Shown: positions 45,570-60,347, numbered from the stretch's first letter. The stretch: DNA of 64,000 bases from Thereva unica (GCA_949987705.1 OX465284.1:118463052-118527051); one strand, 5' to 3'. The notes: generated from the sequence alone by a model not told the origin. Program-made: numbers and translations.

Positions 45570-48500
45570 TACTCTGTAATATAAATGAATTACACAATTC
45601 ATAATTTTAACGTGCGAACTGATTGTATTACAATTAATTAAACAGCTACAGCACTTTTACAACTTTCGCGAGAATTGTTTCTTTTCTTTGTAATAAGTAA
45701 GAGCGTAACTTGAAAATCGTACTATCTTTGAACATCCCCAACAATCACTTTCTAAGTAATTGCATTTTCCTTCTTCAGCTAGAAAGAATTGAACCGCTTC
45801 CAGTCAAATAAAACGAAAACCTCCCCTGATGGCTTCGGCTGCACGAGGGCTCCCGCTGATAGCTCACACTCAGTTATTGATTGCATAAAGCGGATAACAT
45901 TTGTTCCTTATAATAAAAGAACAGCAGCAGAAACAGGGAGCATGTCTGCTTGCCTGAAAAGGATTCTTTGTGCAAGAGGGATGTGATGAGAACTACTGAG
46001 CGAAGTAAAAATAGCCTTAAAGCAAGAAAACGTGCGGGTCACTGTGCGTCAGAGTGGACCTTTTGTCCCAAACGTCGTTAAACAAATGAAGAAATTGTAG
46101 AAGATTCGGATGTTAATAGTTGAACTGAGCAGTATTAAAACTTGCAAGTTTTAATAAAACATTATAGAACTTGTTTTGCTTTACTAGCAAGAGTCAGGTA
46201 TATGTGAGGAATAGAACAGACCCTTGTAAATAGAAGTGATAGTCAGATCAATAAATACTTTTGAGTAAATTTTGAACCAAACTCGTTTTACCTGACAAAG
46301 CTAAAAACATTTGCCTGTTTAATTCGCATGCATACATATACTAATTAACCAATGCGAAAAAAGCTTTACCTCATTCGTGCGCTTATGTAGGCGATTATTG
46401 CCTCCCCGTTGTATCAGCACCTGACTCCTGATTTCAATGCGTTAATATTCCTTGCCCTGAAGCCTTTGGATCTGGGGAATTTCTTGGTATCTCTATAACA
46501 GAAGAATATTTCAGGTTCTATAAAAAATGCGAAAGACTCTTAATCAGATAAAGGACAACTTCATTAAATCAAGAGATTTCGGAAGATTCTGAAAATCACG
46601 GAAGGCGGCATGCCATTAGTTTTAACTTTCAAGGATCAAAATAAAAAAGCTGAATTCATCTCCCATAATAGCCTCGGTCCGCTGTTAACATCGGCGAAGG
46701 GTCTAAATCTTTCCAAGTCGACAGATCCCCGAAAGCACATAAGCCTAGACCCAGGAAACCCTTCTTATTGAATAAAGTACTTGTTTCCAGCATCATCTCA
46801 GCATTTTGCTTCCTCAACAGCAAAAAGGATAACAAAACGTAATGACGCTGCTCTCACCGCCTATAATTTCATTCTCAACAACTTTTCATCCTTACACATC
46901 TTAGTCGGGGTACGAAAATAAAAGGCCGAAGGAGAAAAATGAAAGGACTAACAATACCTCCAACCCGAACTGCCCGTCAACCTGGATAGTGCGGCTACAA
47001 GAAACCTGTGATAGTGAACGGAGCTGGCAGCAGCAGACATGATAATGCGGAAAATGAGAGAGCCCGGTTAACAGCCTCCTCAAATCATTTACGCATAATA
47101 AGGAAATAAATTGCTCGTTATGAAGCTCATCCTATTATCCTTTCGGTGGTACTATTGTTGGTATTGAAAAGGTACGAGACTTGAAAGGTCTGCTTGTCAC
47201 ACTGGGCTACAATGTTACATGATTGGAGCTGGTGTAGTGGTTAAGTGTTTTGTCTTTGCTGATTTCTATTCAAGTCGTAGGTACACGCCGGCCGCACAAT
47301 ATGACGTTGCCTACAGAAATAGATCATGTAACATATTTTACGGCAGACTACTTAAACGGGTTATTTTGCAGGATTTTTCTCTTCCTGGAATAGGATCGAT
47401 TAATAGCGGCCATTAGCCTAACGAATGGCCAGGTTTCGTAATAAAACCCCCTTCACTAAAAAAACGTTTTCTACAGCTCCATAAGGCCGGATCGACCCGA
47501 TTTATCAAGTGGGCTACTGATTAGTGTCAAACAAATTGATTACCGAACACGATACATTATGGCCGAATTAAGGATTCCCCAAATTACTTCAAGGATGCTG
47601 GACCACGCCCAAATGAGAGTTCATATGTTACGTCTGCAATAACAAGTGGTCAAATTAAGATGTTTTGATTTGTACCCAAGCTCTTCTCTCCATATGTCTC
47701 GTGCTTTGCTTCTTACATGGCTTCACGCAGCAAGTAGAAAAATCTCCTTAGTTACCCCCATTGTGTTTGCCTTTGTAAGAAAAACTATTTTGTCAATTCC
47801 CCTTAATGAAAATATTGAATGATGGAGAACGATTCGTTTTTGAAAAGGAAACACCAAAAGTTTTCTAAATCAAATATCTTTTGTGCCTTGGTGCAATGTA
47901 TCACATTAGATTCGATCTGACCGAATAAAATTCATATTTACCTGATAGAAAGAAGTTGTTCGTTTGCAGTTTTTACCGATTCTTTTTCAAGTGGCAGTAT
48001 TGGCTAACAAAAATAAGATTAAAATGGAAGTTTTAGATTTACTTCGATCCTATGTGTATGTGAAGCATTAACTGAGAACCTGCAAATATCAATGGTAACT
48101 TTCTACCACTTAAAATGCATTTAAGAAAATGTTAACGATTGCATTTAAGAAAATGTGACATATTTTACACTATAGACTACGCTGGCATATTTTAATATAC
48201 ATTATTTAGTTTCATCAAATAAAAAGTAAAGAAAGAAATACTCCCATGTCTTTAAATTTCTCCCATGTCTTCAAATTTCGATGTTTTCAATTTAACCTTG
48301 CCGTACAAATGTGTAAATTAAGAAAAACCACTCTTGTAGCAAAAAGCACTTTGCACAAAAGAATATTCATTACGAAAAGGTCTTCAGCAGTACAATCCTA
48401 ATTCGATCGCAACAAAACCAAAAATGGCAAAAATTGATTTTGTACAACCCCCATTCAGGCATTAATCCCGACATTGAAATCCCGAACGATCTTAAAAGCA

Positions 48501-51500
48501 TGTCATGCGGAATAATCTGGCATTTCCTTGGTCGAATCAAGTCCCATTAAAGTTTCTCTCACTTTTCAACATAAATAAAAGTTGTGTCCATCTTAATGAA
48601 AGAATGAAAAAATCTCAAATCGATAAAATCCCGCAAAGCAATTCATTAAAGTCGAAAACGTTTCTTTAAAAATAAACGAGTGCCCCACAACTGCCCAAAC
48701 TTAAATCCACTTAGCACAGGTATCAATTCAGAAACTTTGCTCGATCCACAAAGTACATACCAAGGACTGTCCACAAATCCTTTCTGAAAAAATCCCTCAA
48801 ATTACTTCTGTCACAGCTGATGAATTCCCTCCAACAATATCGAAGTCCACAAATTAATTCAATTACCGATAATAAATTGTCCCAATGTTAATTCTAAGTC
48901 CTCCCCTGAGGGAGTTCTGCTCCCTGTTGTCCTGCTGCCGCCCATGGTTGAGGACAAATTTAATAAAACCCGAAGTGGACATCTTCTGCAATCAACAGTC
49001 CATTGTTTGTACAGGACTTGTAAAGATGACACAAATTTCTTCGACAAATTCATTACAAACCGAGGTGGAATCTTCTCCGGAGTTCGAATGCCTGTATGCC
49101 GACAGGCCGCCCTAAGATGTCCTTAGATTTGTGGACACAATTTTAATTGACCCGGAATTGATTTGTAAGATGATGGCGGGTCGTGAATATCCAATTGTAC
49201 TCGACTTGAATTGGGGTTTATTGGTGCAAGCAAGGGGTCAAGATGAGCATCGGAAAATTCTTGTAAGAGGAAAATTGTAGAACGGGATTGTTACGATTAA
49301 AGGGAGCAAGATTAAACCCCGATAGCATATAATTTCCAAATGGGTATGATATTTGCCTCAATGCATCCGGCAACCGCTGGCGAAATCTGGTTAATAACAA
49401 AAACCCCGGTTTAAGATGTCCACGTCTTTCATAAACTGAGATTACGCTTCGTTACCTTAAGCATTGTCTCGGTTCGCTCTCTTTATGCGAATATAGTCAA
49501 ATTGGCAAGAAGTCAATGCACGCTATAATGCACAGAGAGCTTCTCTATGCAGGCCGTGGAGCTCTGTAAGTAATTGAAACCAGGAACGGATGCGCCAGGA
49601 TTCTTTTCCACACCCTTACACAATCTTAAACTCGGAAGGAAGCACAATTTCTTCCTGTGCCGGTCTTGACAAAACTGCATGTAACAACAGCGGGGACAAG
49701 AGAGCTTGAAAGATTCTTACATCCATTTTAGCCCGAACGATGATTCGGTCTGCGCTGTATACATCATCCGCTTTGATATTATTAAATTACCTTGGAGAAT
49801 TCTCGTCATTTGTAATAACAAGAAAAGTTTTGAACGAAACGTCAGCAGGTCCAGAATCGTTACGACAGACTCCCCTAGTAATAAAAACCTTTTCCCAGCC
49901 AATTTTTCTCAAATCTCGGGAGGGCATTTTAACTTTGCATCCATATACAATTCCGGGTATACAATCCCCTGAGTGCGACGGGCGAAGAGCTTTTAAATGG
50001 ATCAAAGGCGTGTTGAATAGTAAAAGAATAAAGTCGAAATGCAACATTTCCGCTCAAAGAAACTCAAGAACTAGAAAAGAAAATTGAATTTGATCGGCGA
50101 AGCCATAAGAGTTTCAAGAATCGAGTGCAGCCAAAGGTGATGGTAAGGGTAACTTCGCCCTGGATACGTTCGCAGCAGTTTACTTTATTGAGTGAGATTC
50201 TCCTCTGGAAATTATCTCGTTCCTTAAATGCCACGAACTCAGCAGAACTTTCAAAGTTCGTTTCGTGATTTTCTCACTTTTTATACAGTTTTGATTTCGC
50301 TTAAAGCACCGTAAAAGTAAAGGGGTTTGCATGTTTTGATGAGAAGTGGAATATTTTAAATTTTATTAACCATTACTTTTGATTTATGCACTCTCCCAAT
50401 AAAAGAACGAACAGCCACTCCAAAATTGAAATTAATTAAAATAAGGGCAACGATATCGAATTAAATTTATAATCATGAGAGATGCCACCTACGATTTTTT
50501 AAAAAGGAGTTGCTATTACTTTAGATGCTGTGGGAGAGAGTCGATTCCTATTGATGGCTATTTGCTACTGACGAGAATAATGACTTCGAATTGTGAGGAT
50601 AATTATGTGTGCCGATTGAATTTCCAACTCGAATTTCGAAAAAGAAATTGCTGTTTTTATGAAATTTCCTAAAGAGCATCTACAACTATTTCTCTTTTCT
50701 TTTAATTTTAGCGGTCAACAGTATTAGAGAAAAGAACTTGATCTGTTCAAAGGAATGTAGGAAGTATGCACTAAACTAAGTGGCCACTTTACCCACTTAA
50801 AGTTGTCTCGAAAGGAGAGTAACTCGTGAGTTCGTATAAAGTTCAACATTATCACCTCATTTAGTTGTAAAAAGCTCATACCGAGAGGATATGGGCTCGT
50901 TTTTCAGACAAAGGCTCCCATAAATAGAAACAAGCACTCCAGCATAATGTCGACGAAGCTTGAAATAAAAACCGAGACATGTCATTAAGCTGCTCCGCAG
51001 GTCGATATGTCCTCTGGCAAGCTATACAAATGAAAAGAAGGGTATACGCAGCTTTTGAACGTGCCCTGTTATAACCTTTTGTGGGAGCATACACAAACTG
51101 GCAATTTATCACTCGCACACAGGCAGACAGACAGATAGATGGATCTCGGAACCGGGACCCACCCGCAAGGTTCAACCCAAGGTTGCAAAGGTGAAAGGAA
51201 ATTCAACCTCACTAACCGAGCGGAATGGGTTGGAAAGGAATCTGCGAGACATCTCATCGTTTTATCTCAATTTTCATTATCTACGCACGATAAAAAATCA
51301 TCTCAAATCCCATCAAAAGGTTGCCTTCATTCCGTTTAATGTTTGTCATGGCTGTTGTTCTCGTAATACCTGTCTTCTTCTTACGGTTTCCACAAACCGT
51401 AGTACGAGATACCATTGAAGAACTCATATTCACAATCAGAATGAAGAGGAGGATTCCTTACGCTACGCATACAAAGTAGATATAATAAGCGTATATCCTC

Positions 51501-52500
51501 GTTAGTTTTATATCCATGCAAGCCCCATCAGTGAGCCTTGCTGCACGTAAAGGAGGTCAAAGGATCCTCGCTCCGTCGTTTGCAAGCTTCAACAAAAGGA
51601 AAAATTGAAAAAGAGAAATTTATGCTCAACACAACAGGAGTAGGAGCTAACAAAACAGGAGAACACAGTCCTCTAATGAGACCATAAGGGTATCCAGTTG
51701 ATGAATATTTGCTTTGATGGGCACTTAACTGCTACTTGGGCACCTTTGGGGAGTCGACAGAAGGTGGAGCCGGAGAAACCTTCAAGTTTGTGGCTTTGGG
51801 CGAGACCGTCGTGTAATCATCGAAGCTTTAACCCTAATTATCTTGTTGCGTCGCGCTTGTTTGCTTCGCAAAAGCTCATTAGGAGTAACAAACTTTCTCG
51901 TCACAGCCTGCACGTAATTTTCTTGATTTGATGTTTCCATTATTTCCTGATGTTTTGATGACAACGGCTACCTGTTCATTTATGTGGCACCGATTTTTTC
52001 GTTAGTAAACATTTTCAAGGCATGTTCATACATTGTAATTTTCACATCCAGTATGGGCGTAACGAAGTTTTAAAAAGACAAATATGTCATGCAAATTACA
52101 TGAAATTTTTTCTTGTAAACGCCATTTTATTTTACCGGAAGGCCAATTATTTAGAAATACAACTTATGTACATATTTCTACATATGTATATTATGTATCC
52201 TCTACCCTTGTTTTACTTCTCACCATTAAATTAATTTAGTTTTCCACAAAATCGGCACCATGCATGGCAAAAATTTCGGTTCGTAATTTTTTGTGGACGA
52301 CTAATTAATGCTCAGCTGCGTTTGGCTTTACACTGCTGACGTAGTTGCCAATTTACGTCTATCACTTCCGCACTATTCCACTAGAATACAGACAACATTT
52401 TACAAAGCTATAAAATGCTACGGCATTACTTATAAAATTACCAACTCAATAATTCGCTAGATCAACACAAATTAGGCTACACGTTGTACATTCAAAGGTA
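45570..52500. other. Intergenic, no gene recognised
   Basis: About 7 kb without recognisable coding sequence. A tRNA-like A-box/B-box pair near 47230-47276 and short local duplications (CTCCCATGTCTT twice at 48241-48275; GCATTTAAGAAAATGT twice near 48116-48157) are the only structures noticed. Overlapping frames at 49706-50087 match nothing I know. Confidence 0.45.
47230..47276 (+). repeat. Possible tRNA-derived SINE head or degenerate tRNA
   Basis: TGGTGTAGTGG (47230-47240) is a perfect RNA polymerase III A-box. ATTCAAGTC (47268-47276) differs from the B-box by one base. The spacing is slightly short for a real tRNA and the acceptor stem does not pair, so a functional tRNA gene is unlikely. 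Confidence 0.3.
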
Positions 52501-53039
52501 TTAACCCTTGCGATCTAATCTTGGCGATGATGATGATAAGCGTACCTCACTTTTGGAATGTGTAATTGGAAAGCAGTATAAAAACAGGGCTGTACAGATA
52601 TACAAAACAGCGGAATATAATCGTTTTATGATGATTTATCCTTCCAAAGCAATCCTACTTAGCCTATTCTGTTGTTTATCTATATCGCTAAATAAATTTT
52701 CTCCGGTGACTTTCGTTTCCTGCGAGCTGCGAGTGATGAATTTAAAAAAATTAAATTTGAGCAATTTGGTTAATGTTCCCGGCTTCATCTTATATAATCA
52801 TTAAGTAATAAATCATACTTGCAGGCTCTCGCAGTCCTTGCTCCTCATGCTGTATTGTGGCGGCGGATTCCACGCGGGGAGTTCGAAGGTTCCACTCACT
52901 GCAGGAACGACGGTCGGCTTAGCCTCGAGGTTGAAATTACTGTGACCGATGTATATATGTGCAGGAGCCAAGGTAGGTCCTTGTGCTATTATGAATTACA
53001 TAACGACGGTCTCGAATGCATGCGAAAATATGATTAAAT

Positions 53040-54985
53040 TCCCGCAAAGCAGGAGACGAAAAACGACTACGCCGCGGTTGGCCTTGTCCGCAGGCATTAA
53101 ATTCAAAATGGAGTAAATTCTATTTAATTTAGGTGAAAGCGGATTTGGACATATGCACAAACATCCTGGGCTAATATAATAACAGGGTTGGAATCATTTT
53201 TTAAATCATCCCCTGCTTTATACCATTCTTAATCACTCGCTATTAATGACAAATTAAGAAACACGTTCAATTTGGCAGTTAAGATTTCTTTTTAGAACTA
53301 GTGCGAATTAAAGTAGATACTTTAAAACTACTGAATCTTCACTTTAAACTTAAACCGATTACTAAATCGAGGTAGAGGTTTAATAATATTGAACAAACCA
53401 AGCTATAAGAATTAACCTATCAACGGAGCAGTTAAACTGTAAATATGCACTGTATTTATATGAAGACTATGTACAGGGTGTAATGCATAAAGTTGTAAAG
53501 GGCCGCTGCTGTGGGTAGTTTTTGGATCGACTAAAAAATCGTATGGGTGGGGGGAATCGAAACGGTTAAGCCGCTCGGGCGTGATGAATTTTTCTGGCAA
53601 AGTTTACATATCACCCTGTATTTTGCAGCCAGGAATAAGGTATCGGTGTACGCAGAATACTCCCACCACTGCGAGAGTTATGAGCCGTCAAAGTCCAAAT
53701 TTTTTTTTTCACAAAAATTTCAACTCCAACTAACTTTTTGCTTTTTCTTCAAAAAAATACGGACAACTTCCTATGAATACAATAATGTCTGCACAATTTT
53801 TATGCTGCGGCCTAAGTTATAAGAAACTTGAATGCTAAAATTACCTCTCGTTCTTTTCAGTACTTTTCCACCCGAGCATTAAACATTAATATTGCTTATA
53901 ACTTCAAAAGAAAAGGCAGTTTCATAAAAATTGTTTGAATTGAATAATTCATAGAACTTTCCAATTTTGGGAAAAAATATTGATTAACTGCGTATATTTT
54001 GGAGGACAGGTAGTTGAAGCTGGAATTGTAGTGAAAAAAAAATTTTACTTGGAGGTTTTCTAATAATCTGCCAAACACATTTAAAACGTGATAGTTATAG
54101 CCATTAAATAATGGCAATCGGCTAAACGAAATTTTTTAAATTCTTGCTCTGCGAGGGCGCTTTCCATCTTCGACAGGACATTCCAGAACAAGAGTAAACT
54201 AGAACATTGTGCTTTAATAAAATACCTGTTGGTATAAATTGTTTAAAATTTATAGCAGATGTAATGCCCAGGTTCGCTAAATAGACGAATTACAGAGACC
54301 TGCCATGCATAGAGACAACGATAAACAAAGCATTCTTCAATAACTTAAACTTTGTTTTACGAAACCTGTGACAATTTTTCTAGTTATTTCTATGGAAGAC
54401 TTTGATCACTGACCTCGAATTGAACTCATTTTAACATCACTCGAGGCGATTTTTTGTTTTAATCATGAAAAGACATTTTAATCAAGAATAATACCGCCAA
54501 GTATCTGATCCTGAAAAAGTCGGAACTAGATCAACAAAAACCTTCCCGACTTTTATCAATCTTAACATCAATGAACAAAAGGATTTCTTGCATTGTCCAA
54601 GCAATGAAACTATATCATGCGCCACTCAACAATTTTTCTTTCATCCAAGAAAAATTTTACCAAAATAAAGTTTCTTTATACAGCAGGACACATTGGTTTG
54701 AGTTGGCACTTCACTTCACGTGAAGAGATATGAAAATTTAAAAAAAAAATCTGTAGGCATTCCTAAAAAAATGTTGAAACCCATCCTTGAAGCCAAGCAA
54801 TCAACATTACTTAAGAAACTAGAAGGATTGGTGACACGATTTCATAGTATAATGGAAGCATTAATGTTCATAATGGCAAATGCCACGTAGTTTGAAATGT
54901 TAAAAAGAAAAAGCAGTTTATTTTACTTTGGAAAATAAAAAAAGGAGCTCATCAAATTAAAATGAAAAAAAGTTAAATATACATT
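53040..54985. other. Intergenic, no gene recognised
   Basis: AT-rich non-coding DNA. A 149-bp segment at 53472-53620 has short TACAGGGTG / CACCCTGTA ends resembling a mariner-type MITE, too short to be sure. Confidence 0.4.
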
Positions 54986-54989
54986 CTGT

Positions 54990-55503
54990 TAGGGATTGCA
55001 ATACCTGTATTCGGTATTGTACCAAAACGATGCCGGGATACCGGTATTAATACCGGTATTATGATAACAATTAAATACCAATTAAATAACAAACAATAAA
55101 AAATGGAATAAAAAATTGAATAAAATTGGTAGAGCTTAGATAAAATTTCATTGTGATTGGAATAAATAAAGTAAATTTTGCTTAAATCGTTGAATCAATT
55201 TCAAAAATGAAGAAAGAACCCCGAATTATGTTCAAGTTATTCCGAAAGGATTATGTATTTTCTCTATCATTGTTATGGTTATCGAAAATTTGAATCCCTA
55301 ATTAAGCGTGAAGTTATTTTTAAAGCAATGAGATTAACTTCGTTGAGTTTAGAAAACAATACAAGAAAGAAAGATCATTTGTCGAGACTTTGAATGAAAC
55401 AAAAACCTATTTTCTTAAATACCGAAATTTCGGTATTGTCTACTAATACCGGTATTGTAATACCCGATTTTCGGGATCCCGGAATCCCGGTATTCAATCC
55501 CTA
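54990..55503. mobile_element. Non-autonomous DNA element with TAGGGATTG terminal repeats (514 bp)
   Basis: The left end reads TAGGGATTGCAATACC and the right end, reverse-complemented, TAGGGATTGAATACCGGG. Many GGTATT / AATACC blocks lie near both ends, some as local palindromes (ATACCGGTATTAATACCGGT). This layout is seen in a hAT group whose repeats start [CT]AGGGATTG. The flanking 8-mers (CATTCTGT and CATTAGTA) share only the first four bases in a row, so the duplication is eroded or the end is off. The middle is AT-rich and non-coding. Confidence 0.65.
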
Positions 55504-55509
55504 CATTAG

Positions 55510-58500
55510 TAATAAGCCGCAGACGTGCTAATAAAATATTACTTTTTGAAGAAGTAGTGCACATCATTGGCGTAGCTATCCACTTTTGGAAAATTTTTAA
55601 AAGTTTTTAGTGAAAACATTCTTTAAAAAATACAGAATTTACCGATAAACGATATATGAGCACAATTAACTATTTCGCATTATGTTGACTAAAGAATGAC
55701 TAGGAAAAGTCATCGTTATATTTCTGTTCAAAACGCAATTACTTACAACTCTTTTAAGTCTATGTCATCTTCAAATTGGAATGGCTGGAATAAGAGCTAT
55801 AAAAAATACGTTTCCACATGGTTGTAAATTAGTAACAATTATCGATAAGGTACTTTACCCCATAAAAGGCAAACAATCGCATGATTATCGTGGAAACGCA
55901 CACATTGTTTTAATTTGAGGCTTAATTTATGCAATTTTAAAGAGACTGGCAAAAATTCCATAATACAATAAAACAATAAATCAGTAAAACTGCACCTTTA
56001 CAATGAAAAACGTTTGCAATAAATGCGATAATTTCAAAACATAAAATCAAGTAACTTCCTCATAGAATCTTTACAAAACCAATACAAAGGCGAAATAAAT
56101 TTCACGCTACCTTAACATGCTGCCTTGTGCCCCTAATGGTGGTTACACAACAAGATTTTTAGAAGCCCCAAACACATAAAAGACAATTCCTTTCTGCAGA
56201 TCATCTCTTCCACAATGTCTACAAAAGACGAAATACTAATGACTTTGGTACGCGAAACCTAATCCTTCTATTATAAGGAATAGGATAGCTAAAAAATTCA
56301 AACAAGATTCGAAACACCTTTACCATTGTAAGTCCTGGGAGGCATCCCTACCACACATATTATCACTGTCATAATCGCCGACACGTAACCGTCACTTACA
56401 TATCACTCCCTGGGCTGACGTGCTTCCTTCATCGAGTTGGTATTCAAAAGAGTCGTCTCTATGTGGTGCTATGTAGTTATCCATGCTCTGCTTCATGTAG
56501 ACTAGAGACACATCCTTCGAACATATTAAATCCATTAAACCACTTTATAAATGCAAATTTGTAATTGAAATTGTGCGTAGGATACATTCTTAGGGCAGAC
56601 GCAACTCGTCCTTGTTGGGGTTGAGCTATGACAAGGATTTATTCAGGGATGAAAGCAACCTTAAATTTTATGTCTATGAAATGTTGCTTACAATAAGAGA
56701 GTTTGATTTGTGTAATGATACTTTGTGTTTTCAATCTGTTAGCTATGGATTACTTTAATAAAAAACCAAACGTGATTAAAAAAATGTTTTTTAAGAAATC
56801 TAGTAAAAATGAAAAAGCCGGTAAATAGAGAAAAATCCATGTTAGAAAAGGCTTGTATACTATTTTAATTAAATGAAAATACGAATACGGAAATGTGGTG
56901 TTTTTTAAGGACAATTGTAATAGTTATTGAATGTCCTGTTATTCAATGTAACATACAGTAACAAATTATGATTTATACAATTCATTCAATCTGCTCTAAT
57001 AGCATTTTACATGAAAGTTGAACGTTTTGTTTTTGTTTTAAAACACATCAAATTTGCCTGTGCAAAATTTCCTGAGATCTGCAGATGCTCGAGTTTTCGT
57101 ATCCTTGAATTTACAAAACGCCTTAATTCAACGCCCATTACGGAAAGCACCGTAACAATTGTTTTGCTGAGCTATTGTTTAGGCGTTTAGAGCGAAAACA
57201 AACTCCCAACTGCAATGTGGCAAGGCTCCATTATTATTACAACATCAAAAGCTAATTAAAATTGAATTTTCTTCATACCTGTCCCAGAGGGTAAGTAACG
57301 TCTATTAATGCCGACATTGACTTAGCACGTGTTACCCAAATGTTCTCCATAGCCTTGTGCTTAAATTAAACCCTAATTGATCCCAAAGTAAAACACCTTG
57401 TACAATAAGCGTTCGTCTAAAGAGATCCTTGCAAGGCATACCACCAAGAAAGCGCTCCGGAGGCTATGCACGATGACCCAGAAGAAAATTAAGTCATATT
57501 AGACCCAATTAGCTTTCATACCTTACATTTAAGGTCTTTGCTCGACTTTAAAGCGTAAGGCTTGGGGCGGAATGACCATGAAGGAAAATCTCGTGGACCT
57601 TTGTAGTGCTTGAGCGACTAAAGGCTTTCCGCGATAAATTTTCCCTCGAGTTTTTTAAGACAACGCTGAATTGATTTCAAGAAACCCAAACACCCTAACG
57701 GAAAAATTTCAAGACGACTCAAGATTTATCTGTTTAAAAGAGACAAAGTTTACCTAAAATTATAACTTGATCGGACATTAGATGTGCGGCAAAGTTACTA
57801 AAATTTATTTCCAAGTATAAAAAAGTTCTTGCTCAAAACCAAGAACCGATCGATTTTAAAAGTTCTTGCGACTAAAGTGGGGAGCTTCCAGCTGCAAATT
57901 GAAATTCAATTGGCTTGTACTTGCCACGAAATAACTATCAATTTAACCGGGCCGATGTATAAAACAAGCACAATATTAAACGTTCCCCAAAATTATCTGA
58001 GTTCTTCAATTTCTAAGATGGTACTCCTTTGCCAGGGTCGTAGATTATCCATTCTTTACGCTTAAAATGTCTGCATATGTGCTCCCTGTACGTGCAGTTT
58101 GAACACACGTGACTGAAATTCCAAGAGTGGAAAATTATAACCGTACAGTGCTTCCTTACTACTTTAACGTTAGCAAAATACTACTCGACTAACAAGGGTG
58201 GGCCTCCGACTCAATATTGGCAGGTAATAATATAGCGGACACCAGAAATACGGTGAAAAAACGTATCCTACTCCAGGCAGCCCCTATCAATTTAAGGGTG
58301 GGCAAAGTACAGTTCGATTGCTTCACAACGTGCGTAGGGGAAAGGCAGGGCTCATCCGACCTAAATGTAAAAAATATAGATTTGGATAATTCAACATTTT
58401 AATGATTTCAAACCATGTGAATCATCCCCGGAGAAAACTGCATGGTAGACAATCTGCGTTTTGTCAAGAACGTTGGTCCTTACAACCTTCATTTATATTC

Positions 58501-59840
58501 CCATGAATGCCATCAGGGACCTTTATTAGAGTTTAGATCCATTGACAACAACTTTGGCACTTTAACTCCACTCTGAACATTTTTTGTGGCTCAGCGGCGG
58601 ACGTGTTCCGATTAGAGCAAATCTGGAAATAATGGACAACTAAATCGATAGCAAATAGCTGCACCCTGCATAAAAACCCGGCGGCATAAAGCAAGGGCTT
58701 AGGGTTCCACTAAACAATGTATGAAAAAACAACACGTACGTTAACAGTCTGACGGGGCTTTTCCTGTTACCCGTTACCGGTGAAGCAGCGGGTTTTTTAT
58801 GTTTCTCATTTTTTGTTTCGGCGTTGTCTTCTCTTATTTTGTCGCACAACTGTTGGCTGCAATAGTTAATCCCTCCCAGCTAAATGTCCCGAGATAATTT
58901 CTTTGCCGTCCTCATACTCCTCTTTTCACTTCGTCTATCAATTTTTGTTGTTAGCTCTTTTTTTCTATTTATTTGTTTTTATATCAAACTAATTCTTAAG
59001 GATTCGTTAATATTTACGTTTTCTAGAAGCTTTTCTTTGGAACTTGTTTACACAAGTATAGGACACTATTTCGAGCTGTTAACAAGATAAATAAGGTGGC
59101 GATGGCTTGGTCTTTAGAAGAGTTTTTTGAATTTCAATATTTCCTATACGCTTTCAATAGAAATTTCTCCTGTTACGAGAATTTTACGCAATTTTTTTTA
59201 TCTCTGTTTCCTTTTATTTTACATTGATTCAACTTTTTGCTGACTGAATGCTACAGCGCCTTCTATTATTATATCCTATTAAAGTAGCCCTAATCGCTGA
59301 CATAACCCGTTAATAATAGGGTACCAACGTACCGCTTGGGTCGGGTCTTTACCTAATGGACAGTTAACCCCCTTCTTCACCTGTCAGTCTGCTACTGTCA
59401 GCGTCACAGCCCTAGTCAGCTGGTTAGCAGGATTTTCAGAGTCACCCAGACACCTTTCAACCCATCCTATCCGTCGAGCCAAGGTTGCTACTAGACATTA
59501 TACTATTACGTAACGACATGACGTACTGATAGTACATACAAAGGACGACACCTGAGCATAGACTTGCACATAAAAAAGGATGTAGATGACACGAAAAGGC
59601 AGCAATCGGAGTGAAAATTAGAGATGGCTGAAAGAATTTGCAGCAGGGCACCCAAGCCCTACGAAGAAGTACTCTCATCTCACAAAGAGACACAGTAGTT
59701 AGATAGCAGAAAGTGTTGACGATGATTTGCTATAGCAAAATCGTGTTTTAAATGCACGCTGCATAGGAAAGCCTCGAAAACATGAATGCGATAGTTTTAA
59801 AGCAACAAGTAAAAGATTTTTATTATATATAAGAAGCGCC
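55510..59840. other. Intergenic, no gene recognised
   Basis: About 4.3 kb of AT-rich DNA. No reading frame with family similarity, RNA gene or paired transposon ends were found. Confidence 0.45.
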
Positions 59841-59917
59841 AGAACTAGTTATTACATTGGCATTTCAAAATGACAATATTCATCAAAGTAATTCCAACCC
59901 AACAAAAAACCTGCAAA

Positions 59918-60335
59918 AGTACTGCCTTAACGTTGGAGTTGAACAGTCGCAATTTGGTGTTAGTTGAGATCTCCGTTGATCTCCATATGCGGAACAGGCA
60001 TGCATATGCGCCTCGTGCTTTATTTATTCTGGAACTGACATCTTCTTCTGCACCGCCATTTTCGGTAATAAAACTACCGAGGTAGCAGAATTTATCGACC
60101 AGTTCCACGTCACGGTTATTCAGCGCTGTCCGTTCAATGGTGTTTGCATTTATCCTCATTTCTTTAGTTTTAGTCGGATATAGCCTTAAGCCTGCTGGAC
60201 TACCTTCTGTTGCCAAATTGTTAATCATGTTTTTGAGGTCCTGGTGTCTGTGGGCCAGCAAACAGATATCATCTGCGTAGTCGAGATCCTTAAGGCGGTC
60301 TAACAAACCCCATTGTATGCCGCCTGTTCTACTAT
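59918..60335 (-). pseudogene. Inverted LINE reverse-transcriptase core
   Basis: About 135 residues on the minus strand include DLDYADDICLLAHRHQDLKN (RT box C) and the following KTKEMRIN and CYLGSFITENGG segments, both standard in LINE RTs. The frame reads through without a stop in this piece. Similarity stops after VKAVLL at about 59918. It lacks the endonuclease and the first RT boxes. Confidence 0.85.
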
Positions 60336-60347
60336 CTAGTCTAGAGC

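Noticed and set aside
47219..47300. Possible functional tRNA gene
   Set aside because: The A-box is good but the B-box is imperfect, spacing is short, and no acceptor stem pairs.
49706..50087. Three overlapping frames of 86-115 codons
   Set aside because: Open on both strands in several frames, which points to composition rather than coding.
53472..53620. Possible mariner-type MITE with TACAGGGTG ends
   Set aside because: The inverted repeat is only about 8 bp and the TA duplication is uninformative; it could be chance.
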